Source: Flagellimonas hadalis (GTDB lineage: Bacteria; Bacteroidota; Bacteroidia; Flavobacteriales; Flavobacteriaceae). From it: a DNA stretch of 64,000 nt. Under the pieces are notes generated by a model. The model made no database searches. It was given only the letters and a program-made list of their open reading frames with translations, and was not told the DNA's origin. The stretch lies in assembly GCF_007785775.2 (NCBI RefSeq), contig NZ_VNIK02000001.1:484678-548677 (forward strand), written 5' to 3'. The translations under genes were made by a program, and so were the position numbers. Below, piece by piece: positions 52,671 through 61,061 of this stretch (positions are counted from its first letter, which is position 1; the number at the start of each line of letters is the position of its first letter).

Positions 52671-54997
52671 TCTCCCAACACTTCCAACTTGGCGAAACGG
52701 AGCAATAGTTTCTTTACGCCACCTTGCTCAAACAAGATTTCAGCTTTTTTATCGCTTCCCACCCCTTCGATATTGAGGATCTTGCCCCTGCCAAACCGAG
52801 TGTGGTTCACCAAGGTGCCCTCTACCAGTCCTGGGTCTATGTCGTTGCCGCTTTTTGTTGGGGCGGAAAGTTCGGGCTTTAACTTTCGTAGCTTTCGCAA
52901 CTGGTTTTCATTGGGTCGTTGCACTGAGGGCGGTGTCCCATTTTGGGGCTTCACCTGGCGTAGTTTGCTCTTGTCCACATCTCCGAAGATATCTACATTG
53001 ATCATGGATTTGTACCGATACCCGTCATTGACCGGGGTGAGGTTTTCCACATATTTTTCATCAATCTCTTCCAAAAAACGGCTCGGTTCGGCATCAATGA
53101 GCTTGCCCCATCGGTAGCGGTTCTGGGTGTAGGTAAGGTAGGCCTGTTTTTCGGCACGGGTGAGGGCCACATAGAACAATCTTCGCTCCTCTTCCAGCTC
53201 GCTACGGGTGTTCATGCTCATGGCAGATGGAAACAGGTCTTCCTCCATTCCCACCACATACACATAAGGAAACTCCAAACCCTTAGCCAAATGGATGGTC
53301 ATCAGGGCCACGCGGTCTTCATCACCGACTTCCTTGTCCATATCGGTGGCCAGGGCCACATCTTCCAAAAATTCGGTAAGACTTCCCGTGGCATCCACCA
53401 ATTCTTTTTGCCCTTCCACAAAATCCTTGATCCCGTTCAAGAGTTCCTCAATGTTCTCCATTTTGGCAATGCCCTCGGGCGTACCATCTTTTTTGAACTC
53501 CAGCAACAGCCCTGTTTTTTTGGCCACATGCTCCGAAAGCGTGAAGGCATCCACTCCTTCGTTCATGACCTGGAAACTCTTGATCATGGTCACAAAATCA
53601 TCCAATTTGCGCTTGGTCCCAGCATTGATGTTGAGATTCAGTTTGTCCAAATGCTCCATCACCTCAAAAACGGAACGTCCGTATTGGTTGGCCGCCACAA
53701 CGAGCCTGTCAATAGTGGTCTGACCAATGCCCCTCGCAGGAAAATTGATGACCCGCTTCAACGCCTCCTCATCCTTTGGGTTGATGACCAACCGCAGGTA
53801 GGCCAACACATCCTTGATTTCCTTACGCTGGTAAAAAGAGAGCCCACCGTAGATCCGATAAGGAATGTCGCGTTTCCGCAAGGCATCTTCAATGGCCCTT
53901 GACTGTGAATTAGTGCGATACAGCACTGCAAAATCCCCATTTTGGAGCTGGTGTTGCATTTTGTTCTCAAAAATGGAACCCGCCACATACCTTCCCTCCT
54001 CCGCATCGGTCACACTTCGGTGTATGATGATCTGTCCGCCATCGTCATTGGAGGTCCATACATTTTTCTCCAACTGGTTCTTGTTGTTGGCGATGATGGA
54101 ATTCGCAGCATTGACGATGTTTTTGGTAGATCGATAGTTCTGCTCCAACCGATATACGGCCACATCGTCATAATCGCGTTGAAAATTCAGGATATTGCTG
54201 ATGTTGGCTCCCCGGAACGAATAGATACTCTGCGCATCGTCGCCCACCACACAAATGTTCTGGTACCGATCGGACAGGGCCTTTACAATGAGGTATTGCG
54301 AATGGTTGGTATCCTGGTACTCATCCACCAAAATATATCGGAACCTGTCCTGATACTTCATCAAAACATCCGGAAAGCGGGTCAGTAGTTCATTGGTACG
54401 CAGCAACAGGTCGTCAAAATCCATAGCACCGGCCTTAAAACAGCGATCCACATAGTTTTGATAGATTTCTCCCATACGCGGTCGCTTGGCCATGGCGTCG
54501 GCTTCCACCAATTCAGGGTTTTGCAGATAGGCCTTGACAGTGATCAGGCTGTTCTTGTAGGAGGATATGCGGTTCTGGACCTGCTTGTACTTATAAATAT
54601 CCTTGTCCAACCCCATTTCCTTGATGATCGATGCTATCAACCGTTGGGAGTCCTGGGTATCGTAGATTGTAAAATTACTGGGAAAGCCCAGTTTGTCTCC
54701 ATCAAAGCGTAGCAATTTGGCAAAAACGGAGTGGAATGTCCCCATCCAAAGGTTTTTGGCCTCGGAATTGCCCACAATGGTGGCAATCCGCTTTTTCATT
54801 TCGCGGGCAGCCTTGTTGGTAAAGGTCAGGGCCAGAATATTGAAGGAATCCACCCCTTGCTCCATCAAATGGGCTATCCGATAGGTCAACACACGTGTCT
54901 TTCCAGAGCCGGCGCCCGCAATCACCATCAACGGGCCATCCTTGTGAAGGACAGGGGCACGCTGTGCGTCATTCAATTCATCCAAAAAAGTACTCAA
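52667..54997 (-). CDS. UvrD/PcrA-type superfamily 1 DNA helicase
   Basis: A 776-residue 3'-5' helicase. Motifs run in order: Walker A GAGSGKTR (residues 27-34), TFTNKAAREMK, DEYQDTN (motif II), GDDAQSIYSFRGA, LEQNYRS, and VGMEEDLFPS near motif V/VI, ending in VALTRAEK. The last 50 residues carry the Tudor-like NHTRFGRGKILNIEGVG domain that in PcrA binds RNA polymerase. It acts in repair and removal of stalled complexes. No copy of the operator motif is seen upstream. Confidence 0.95.
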   Translation of the reverse strand: MSTFLDELNDAQRAPVLHKDGPLMVIAGAGSGKTRVLTYRIAHLMEQGVDSFNILALTFTNKAAREMKKRIATIVGNSEAKNLWMGTFHSVFAKLLRFDGDKLGFPSNFTIYDTQDSQRLIASIIKEMGLDKDIYKYKQVQNRISSYKNSLITVKAYLQNPELVEADAMAKRPRMGEIYQNYVDRCFKAGAMDFDDLLLRTNELLTRFPDVLMKYQDRFRYILVDEYQDTNHSQYLIVKALSDRYQNICVVGDDAQSIYSFRGANISNILNFQRDYDDVAVYRLEQNYRSTKNIVNAANSIIANNKNQLEKNVWTSNDDGGQIIIHRSVTDAEEGRYVAGSIFENKMQHQLQNGDFAVLYRTNSQSRAIEDALRKRDIPYRIYGGLSFYQRKEIKDVLAYLRLVINPKDEEALKRVINFPARGIGQTTIDRLVVAANQYGRSVFEVMEHLDKLNLNINAGTKRKLDDFVTMIKSFQVMNEGVDAFTLSEHVAKKTGLLLEFKKDGTPEGIAKMENIEELLNGIKDFVEGQKELVDATGSLTEFLEDVALATDMDKEVGDEDRVALMTIHLAKGLEFPYVYVVGMEEDLFPSAMSMNTRSELEEERRLFYVALTRAEKQAYLTYTQNRYRWGKLIDAEPSRFLEEIDEKYVENLTPVNDGYRYKSMINVDIFGDVDKSKLRQVKPQNGTPPSVQRPNENQLRKLRKLKPELSAPTKSGNDIDPGLVEGTLVNHTRFGRGKILNIEGVGSDKKAEILFEQGGVKKLLLRFAKLEVLGD

Positions 54998-55138
54998 TCG
55001 CCAGGTCTTTAAAAAGTAGGCGTGAAATTAACCAATAATGGCCTTTTGCTAAAATCATCCTTTCAATATTTATAAACACTGGGAGCGTTTGTTCTCCATT
55101 TTTAAATATATTTAGGCCTCAACCCTTATTGACCCTAT

Positions 55139-55678
55139 ATGAACCGTCATTACTTTCCACTAGTCTTTTTCATTCTTTATTGCCTTTCGGGCCTTTCACA
55201 AGAAAAAAAGGCGGGGCCCATCATAGAAAAATACGGAGAGGTCTGGACGATAGAAAACCCTGACTTTAAAACGGATACTTCCCAAGAGTTCAAAGTGGTC
55301 TTCGATGTGATGGACAGTCCAAGTTCGCATGAAGAAATCAATAAAAAATTGGAGACCGCTGCCCGCTTCCTCAACATGCATGCCCAAAGTGAAGTGCCCA
55401 AATCACAACTCAAAGTCGCTATAATTGTCCATAATCAAGCCTCGAAAGATATTACCCAAGACGAGGCATACCGTGCCAGGTTCGGTGTCCCCAATCCCAA
55501 TTTAGGTCTTGTCAAGGCCCTGTTGGATGCTGATGTAGAGATCATCTATTGTGGGCAATCCTCATTTTCTCGGGATTTTCCAAAAGAAGATTTGATACCC
55601 GGCGTAAAGATTGCATTGTCCGCCATGACGGCGAGCATTCAACTACAGAATGAAGGATACCGACTTATCAAACTATAA
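55139..55678 (+). CDS. Exported DsrE/F-like protein
   Basis: A 179-residue protein with a signal peptide (ending GLSQ) and a DsrE-like alpha/beta domain, with LKVAIIVHNQASKDI and ADVEIIYCGQSSF, where the cysteine in IYCGQS is at the position used for sulfur transfer in DsrE proteins. The role could be periplasmic sulfur or redox handling. It is 11 bp upstream of the M20 peptidase gene, so the two are likely cotranscribed. Confidence 0.8.
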   Translation: MNRHYFPLVFFILYCLSGLSQEKKAGPIIEKYGEVWTIENPDFKTDTSQEFKVVFDVMDSPSSHEEINKKLETAARFLNMHAQSEVPKSQLKVAIIVHNQASKDITQDEAYRARFGVPNPNLGLVKALLDADVEIIYCGQSSFSRDFPKEDLIPGVKIALSAMTASIQLQNEGYRLIKL

Positions 55679-55689
55679 AACAGTGATCT

Positions 55690-56976
55690 ATGAAAATTTT
55701 CATTTCTTACACCTTCCTTTTGATCAGCTTTTCCATACAGGCCCAAAACCACGGTCTGGAAAAAGATATTGCAGCAGTGGAATCCAAAGTGATCGAATGG
55801 CGGCGGGACATACACCAACATCCAGAACTGAGCAACCGGGAGTTCAAGACTGCAGAAAAGATAGCCGAGCACTTAAGAGCTCTGGGTATTGAAGTGCAGA
55901 CAGGAGTGGCCCATACAGGCGTTGTGGGCTTACTGAAAGGCAACCGTCCGGGAAAAGTGGTGGCCCTCAGGGCGGATATTGATGCGCTTCCTGTCACTGA
56001 AAGAAATGACCTTCCCTTCAAGTCCACGGTAACCTCCGAATATTTAGGTCAAGAGGTGGGCGTGATGCATGCCTGTGGCCACGATACCCACATTGCCATT
56101 ATGATGGGGGTCGCCGAAGTACTTTCCAAAAACAAGGACAAGATCCGCGGTACGGTGAAATTCATTTTCCAACCTGCGGAAGAAGGCCCGCCACCTGGTG
56201 AGGAGGGTGGTGCCGAGCTCATGGTGAAGGAAGGTGTTTTGGAAAATCCAAAAGTGGATGCTATATACGGGCTCCATATCGGTTCTTACCTTCCTGTGGG
56301 GCAGATTGCCTACAAACCGGGCGGTGCCATGGCCGCAGCACAGCGTTTTGTGGTGAACATCAAAGGAAAACAGACACACGGCTCCGCTCCTTGGGGCGGT
56401 GTGGACCCTATTTTTGTGGCCGCCAAAATCGTGGACGGTTTCCAATCCATCATAAGCCGTGAAATGGAACTCACCAAGGAAGCAGCGGTCATCACTGTTG
56501 GAAAAATTAGTGGTGGCGTGCGGAACAACATCATCCCGGAAAGTGCAGAGCTGATCGGCACCATCCGTACGTTGGACTACGACATGCAAAAACAGATCAA
56601 CGAGCGTATGAAGGAAATGGCCATCACCATTGCCAAGGCATACCGGGCCGAAGCCACTGTGGAAATTGACAAAGGTGTTCCCATCACCTACAACGATCTT
56701 GCCCTTACCGAAGCCTCGCTTCCCAGCCTGAAAGAAGTGGCCGGAGATGGCAATGTGCATCTGATCAAGGCCATTACGGGAGCTGAGGATTTTTCGTTCT
56801 ACCAGGAAAAAATACCCGGATTTTTCTTCATTTTGGGAGGAAAGGACCCCGATGCCGGACCCAACGACCATTTCCCACACCACACCCCTGATTTTAAAAT
56901 TGATGACAGTGGGTTATTGTTGGGTGTAAAGGCTATGACAGAAATTGCATTGGATTATCTGGACAGGACCAAATAG
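55690..56976 (+). CDS. Exported M20D amidohydrolase/peptidase
   Basis: A 428-residue exported enzyme (signal peptide ending SIQAQ). The metal-binding residues are in HACGHDTHIA and EEGPPPGEEGG, and the C-terminal metal His is in DHFPHHTPDF. The class matches N-acyl-L-amino acid or indole-acetyl-amino acid hydrolases (IAA-amino acid hydrolase-like). It probably recovers amino acids outside the cytoplasm. Likely cotranscribed with the DsrE gene. Confidence 0.93.
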   Translation: MKIFISYTFLLISFSIQAQNHGLEKDIAAVESKVIEWRRDIHQHPELSNREFKTAEKIAEHLRALGIEVQTGVAHTGVVGLLKGNRPGKVVALRADIDALPVTERNDLPFKSTVTSEYLGQEVGVMHACGHDTHIAIMMGVAEVLSKNKDKIRGTVKFIFQPAEEGPPPGEEGGAELMVKEGVLENPKVDAIYGLHIGSYLPVGQIAYKPGGAMAAAQRFVVNIKGKQTHGSAPWGGVDPIFVAAKIVDGFQSIISREMELTKEAAVITVGKISGGVRNNIIPESAELIGTIRTLDYDMQKQINERMKEMAITIAKAYRAEATVEIDKGVPITYNDLALTEASLPSLKEVAGDGNVHLIKAITGAEDFSFYQEKIPGFFFILGGKDPDAGPNDHFPHHTPDFKIDDSGLLLGVKAMTEIALDYLDRTK

Positions 56977-57032
56977 GGCAAAACGACCAGTATTTACAAC
57001 AAAAACATTCCGCCCCCCTTTATTGAGATTTA

Positions 57033-57064
57033 TTTGGATTTTGGACCGTGGGGCTTGATATTTG
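57033..57064 (+). promoter_or_regulatory. Candidate promoter of the FMN glutamate-synthase-like gene
   Basis: TTTG (57033-57036) and GATATTTG (57057-57064) lie 20 bases apart. The second is a one-mismatch -7 box. The ATG is 24 bases downstream. Confidence 0.35.
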
Positions 57065-57087
57065 TATCCATTACCTGAAAACTTTGC

Positions 57088-58662
57088 ATGGAAGCAATCT
57101 TGGATTTTTTGTCGTCGATCTCTTGGTGGGGATGGATTCTTATCTTTTTATTGATCGTCGCTATCCGCGACATCTTCTTTCAAAAAGCACATACCATAAG
57201 CCACAACTTTCCGATAGTGGGCCATTTGCGCTATTGGTTGGAAAGTATTGGCCCGGAAATGCGCCAATATTTTGTGGCCAACAATCGTGAGGAGTTGCCC
57301 TTCAACCGCATTGAACGCAGTTGGATATACGCCTCTGCCAAAAAGGAAAACAATTACGAAGGTTTTGGAACGGACAGGGACATCTATGCCCACCAGCACA
57401 TTTTTGTCAAGAATGCCATGATCGGGTTTCAGGTCCCAGAAAAACACCCCAACATTGCCAATCCCTATTTCCTGCCTTGTGCCAAGGTGATGGGGGCCTA
57501 CAACAAACGCAGAAAGCCCTATCGGCCCGCATCGGTGATCAATGTGTCCGCCATGAGTTTTGGTTCCCTATCCGCAGCGGCCGTGGAATCCCTCAACAAG
57601 GGAGTGGAAAAATGCGATGCCTATCACAATACAGGTGAAGGTGGACTTTCCCCATACCACAGAAAAGGTGGGGATGTGATCTTTCACTTTGGGACGGGTT
57701 ATTTTGGGGTCAGAAACAAGGAAGGAAACTTTTCCATGGAAAAAATGAAGATCTTGGTGGATGAAAATCCCTGCATCAAAGCCGTGGAGATCAAATTGTC
57801 CCAAGGGGCCAAGCCCGGAAAGGGCGGTGTGCTTCCAGGAGCCAAAATCACCAAGGAACTTGCCGAGATCCGTGGGGTGGAAATCGGAAAGGACGTAATC
57901 TCCCCTCCTACGCATAAGGCATTCAGCAATATTCCTGAGCTTTTGGAACTTATTGAAGCCATTGCCGAAGAAACAGGACTTCCTGTGGGCATCAAGGGCG
58001 CTGTCGGGAAGGTGGAACAATGGGAAGAGTTGGCCGACCTGATGAAAAAAAAGGGCAAAGGACCGGATTTCATCACCATTGATGGTGGCGAAGGGGGAAC
58101 CGGTGCTGCGCCTCCCAGCTTTGCGGACCACGTTTCCCTGCCATGGACCTATGGCTTCACTTCAATCTATAAAATCTTTTTGGACAGGGGCCTCACGGAC
58201 CGCATCGTGTTCATCGGCAGTGGTAAATTGGGCTTTCCAGCCAAAGCGGCCATGGCCTTTGCCATGGGAGCGGACTGCATCAATGTGGCCCGGGAGGCCA
58301 TGATGAGCATAGGCTGCATCCAAGCACAGGTTTGCCATACCAACAGGTGCCCTTCGGGCGTGGCCACCCAGAACAAATGGCTCCAGAACGGGATCAATGT
58401 GCCCTTGAAATCGGACAGGTTGGCCCAATACTTCAAAACCTTCAGAAAAGAACTATTGGAAATTACCCATGCGGCAGGTTACGAACATCCGTGTCAATTT
58501 CATATGGAAGATATTCAAGTGAACGTGGACGATGATTATCTTAGCAGCAATTTAAGAACGGTCTACAAATACCAGAAAGAGCAAGTAGGGTTCCACTCCA
58601 TGCAGGAACTTTACGATTGCCAACACCTAGGTGGTAAACCAACATATGAAAAAACATTATAA
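57088..58662 (+). CDS. FMN-binding glutamate synthase-like protein (GltS/GltB-central family)
   Basis: A 524-residue protein with a membrane segment near the start (about 10-30) and the FMN-binding alpha/beta barrel of glutamate synthase: INVSAMSFGSLSAAAVESL, then EGGLSPYHRKGGDVI and SQGAKPGKGGVLPG, then TIDGGEGGTGAAPPSFADH. The cysteine cluster CIQAQVCHTNRCPSGVATQ fits the 3Fe-4S site. The glutaminase domain is absent, so it should be an electron-driven or ammonia-dependent relative. The substrate is not known. Confidence 0.92.
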   Translation: MEAILDFLSSISWWGWILIFLLIVAIRDIFFQKAHTISHNFPIVGHLRYWLESIGPEMRQYFVANNREELPFNRIERSWIYASAKKENNYEGFGTDRDIYAHQHIFVKNAMIGFQVPEKHPNIANPYFLPCAKVMGAYNKRRKPYRPASVINVSAMSFGSLSAAAVESLNKGVEKCDAYHNTGEGGLSPYHRKGGDVIFHFGTGYFGVRNKEGNFSMEKMKILVDENPCIKAVEIKLSQGAKPGKGGVLPGAKITKELAEIRGVEIGKDVISPPTHKAFSNIPELLELIEAIAEETGLPVGIKGAVGKVEQWEELADLMKKKGKGPDFITIDGGEGGTGAAPPSFADHVSLPWTYGFTSIYKIFLDRGLTDRIVFIGSGKLGFPAKAAMAFAMGADCINVAREAMMSIGCIQAQVCHTNRCPSGVATQNKWLQNGINVPLKSDRLAQYFKTFRKELLEITHAAGYEHPCQFHMEDIQVNVDDDYLSSNLRTVYKYQKEQVGFHSMQELYDCQHLGGKPTYEKTL

Positions 58663-58688
58663 CTTAGCCCCCAAATATTTTACCTTTT

Positions 58689-59462
58689 ATGAAGACTAAA
58701 TCATCCATCATACTATTGCTTGTCCTTTCCACAGGAGTGTTCGCACAGAAAAAAAGTGAGCTCATTGCCGAGATCGACAACCTGAAATCCAAAATATCCG
58801 AAGTGGAACAGGAGCTGGCCAAGGCCAAGCGGGAAATTTCGTCCAGCAATGCCAAGGCAGAGACCCTGGAAACCGAAAACATTGGGCTCCGCGATGCGAA
58901 CACCACTCTTTTGGGCAACTTGAGCAATTTCTCCGAGCTCTCCAAGCAAAACTCGGAAAATGTGAACAGGGCCATGGCCGCACTGGCCCGTAAGGAAAAA
59001 CAACTCAGTGGTATCAACGACATGATTTCCGCCAATGATTCCACCGCCATTGTTTCGCTCACGAGAATCAAACAGACCTTGGGCGAAAATGCCAACGTCA
59101 ATGTGGCCGAAGGTGGCATCGTTATTTCCAACAAATTGGACGATCTTTTTGGATCGGACACTTCCACAAAGCTTACGGAGGCTGGAAAGGCCTGGTTGGT
59201 GAATGTGGCCAAGGTCATCAAGTCCAATCCATCCTTCAGGACCCAAGTGGAAGGACTCAACATTACCGGGGAGTTCGGCACCACTTTCGACCAAGCTGCG
59301 GCCGTTGCCAAGGAGTTGGTCGGTGTTCTACAGATTCCTTCGGACCAAATCAACATTTCTGTAAAGGATGGCAACTTCAAGGAAGGGATCAACATAAGAC
59401 TACAGCCCGATTACAAAGGTTTTTATGCCAAGGCCAAGGAAAGTGCCAAAGCGGCACAATAA
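58689..59462 (+). CDS. Degenerate OmpA-like coiled-coil secreted protein
   Basis: A 257-residue exported protein (signal peptide ending VFAQ). A coiled coil (about 25-110, LIAEIDNLKSKISEVEQELA) is followed by a section that lines up with the OmpA-C domain of the 50130-51002 protein (VAKVIKSNPSFRTQVEGLN), but the peptidoglycan Asp in HTDN is replaced (the aligned stretch is NITGEFGTT) and the conserved Arg segment is missing. It probably no longer binds cell wall. Different role or a fold remnant. Confidence 0.75.
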   Translation: MKTKSSIILLLVLSTGVFAQKKSELIAEIDNLKSKISEVEQELAKAKREISSSNAKAETLETENIGLRDANTTLLGNLSNFSELSKQNSENVNRAMAALARKEKQLSGINDMISANDSTAIVSLTRIKQTLGENANVNVAEGGIVISNKLDDLFGSDTSTKLTEAGKAWLVNVAKVIKSNPSFRTQVEGLNITGEFGTTFDQAAAVAKELVGVLQIPSDQINISVKDGNFKEGINIRLQPDYKGFYAKAKESAKAAQ

Positions 59463-59535
59463 GGCACTCTGAAATACTTTTTGGGATTTTGGTGCGTTCA
59501 TGGTAGTGTAAAATCAATAAAAAACCAACTATCCT

Positions 59536-60057
59536 ATGAGTGGAGATGACATCCTTCAGCTTTTTGCCTATTTATTGCCTGCCGTGGTGACCGGGGTGGT
59601 CGCATTCTATTTTTTCAGGTTGCACACCCGCAACGAAGAAGGCCGAAGACGCTTCCTGTTGCACAAGGATTCCCAAAAAGATACACTTCCGGTGCGACTA
59701 CAGGCCTATGAGCGAATGGCCCTTTTTTTGGAGCGTATCACCTTGAACAGTCTTGTGGTAAGGGTAGCCCCAAAGAGCAAAAGCAAAAGTGATTACGAAA
59801 ATTTGTTGGTCAAACAGATTGAGACCGAGTTCGAGCACAATCTTTCACAACAGATCTACATGTCCGATGAATGCTGGAACATTATCAAAACGGCTAAAAA
59901 TGCCACTATCCAGATCATCCGCTCTGCCGGGATGAGCGAGACCGACTCTCCTGATAAGCTTCGGGAAGACATCCTCAACCAGACCATGGAGAAACAATCG
60001 CCCTCCAATACCGCTTTGTCCTATGTGAAAAAAGAGGTCGGCGATCTTTGGAACTGA
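59536..60057 (+). CDS. DUF7935-like membrane-anchored protein
   Basis: A 173-residue protein with one transmembrane helix near the N-terminus (about 9-27, LFAYLLPAVVTGVVAFYFF) and a long cytoplasmic helical body, including RRRFLLHKDSQKDTLPVRLQAYERMALFLERI. This matches a conserved Bacteroidota family of unknown function. It is a single gene after the OmpA-like gene, 73 bp gap. Confidence 0.7.
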   Translation: MSGDDILQLFAYLLPAVVTGVVAFYFFRLHTRNEEGRRRFLLHKDSQKDTLPVRLQAYERMALFLERITLNSLVVRVAPKSKSKSDYENLLVKQIETEFEHNLSQQIYMSDECWNIIKTAKNATIQIIRSAGMSETDSPDKLREDILNQTMEKQSPSNTALSYVKKEVGDLWN

Positions 60058-60146
60058 TGGGGCGTGCTAGATTCAAGTACCAAACTCAAAGCACCAAATT
60101 CCAATGGTTCAATACGCAGTTTGCAGAAACATATTGACCTAATAAC

Positions 60147-61061
60147 TTATTCCTGCTTATCCGGGTCGATAGGACTGGTTTCATCGTTCTTGTTCTTGGC
60201 ATACAGATAACCCCGTTTCCACCACAAGGTCATCCGTTCCTTATTGAATATGAGTGAGTTGGTCGTGAGAACGGTAGGTGTATAATAAAAATTGATGATG
60301 GCATTCTTTTGATTGGCCACCAACTTACCGATACGGATATTCTGGTTCTCGATCCTGTCCAACATAAAACTGAAAATGGTGGTAATCAGGTCGAACGGGT
60401 TTTTAGAGGACATGCGGTTCATGTAGTTTACCTCGGTGTGCAAGACCACCACATCCACTTCGGTCGCCCCGCGGCTCAACGCCTCTTCGATAGGCACCAG
60501 ACTGCCCAGACCGCCATCAGCATATTCACAGCCATCTTTCTTGACCAAGCTCATAAAAGGAGTATAGTTGGAGGAAATCCAGATCCAATCACAGAATTCG
60601 TCATAGGTGCACTCGTTCACGGACTTGTATTCCACTTGGTTCAGTGAGAGATTGGACACCGTGACCACCACATCCGCATGACTTTCCTTGAGTTCGTTGA
60701 ACTCTTCCACAGTAATGGACTGTCGAATGAGTTTTCGAAGGTTCTCGCTTTCCCCAAAGGTCTTTTTTCCTCGGATAAAATTTTTCACCACGTTCCAGTG
60801 GTTGATGGCAATGACCTCCACCCCATTCCTCTTCTTGATGACAAACGGACAGTTGTTGAAAATACTATCTTGATTCACAGAGGAATAGATTTCCTTGATC
60901 TTGTCCAATTTGTTCAGTGCCAAATGAGAGATCAAAAGACTGCCCGTGGAAGTGCCCACAAAAAGATCATATTTGTGCTGTGCCTCTTGGATCAGGAATT
61001 GGGCCACACCCCCTGCAAAAGCACCTTTGCTTCCCCCGCCTGAAATGACCAATGCCCTCAT
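60147..61061 (-). CDS. Patatin-like phospholipase
   Basis: A 304-residue hydrolase. The oxyanion segment GGGSKGAFAGG, the nucleophile elbow GTSTGSLL (GxSxG) and DGGLGS (the Asp of the Ser-Asp dyad) are intact. It likely cleaves lipid acyl chains. Its ATG overlaps the stop of the M1 peptidase gene by 4 bp, so it is translationally coupled. No signal peptide is seen, so it is cytoplasmic or membrane-peripheral. Confidence 0.92.
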   Translation of the reverse strand: MRALVISGGGSKGAFAGGVAQFLIQEAQHKYDLFVGTSTGSLLISHLALNKLDKIKEIYSSVNQDSIFNNCPFVIKKRNGVEVIAINHWNVVKNFIRGKKTFGESENLRKLIRQSITVEEFNELKESHADVVVTVSNLSLNQVEYKSVNECTYDEFCDWIWISSNYTPFMSLVKKDGCEYADGGLGSLVPIEEALSRGATEVDVVVLHTEVNYMNRMSSKNPFDLITTIFSFMLDRIENQNIRIGKLVANQKNAIINFYYTPTVLTTNSLIFNKERMTLWWKRGYLYAKNKNDETSPIDPDKQE

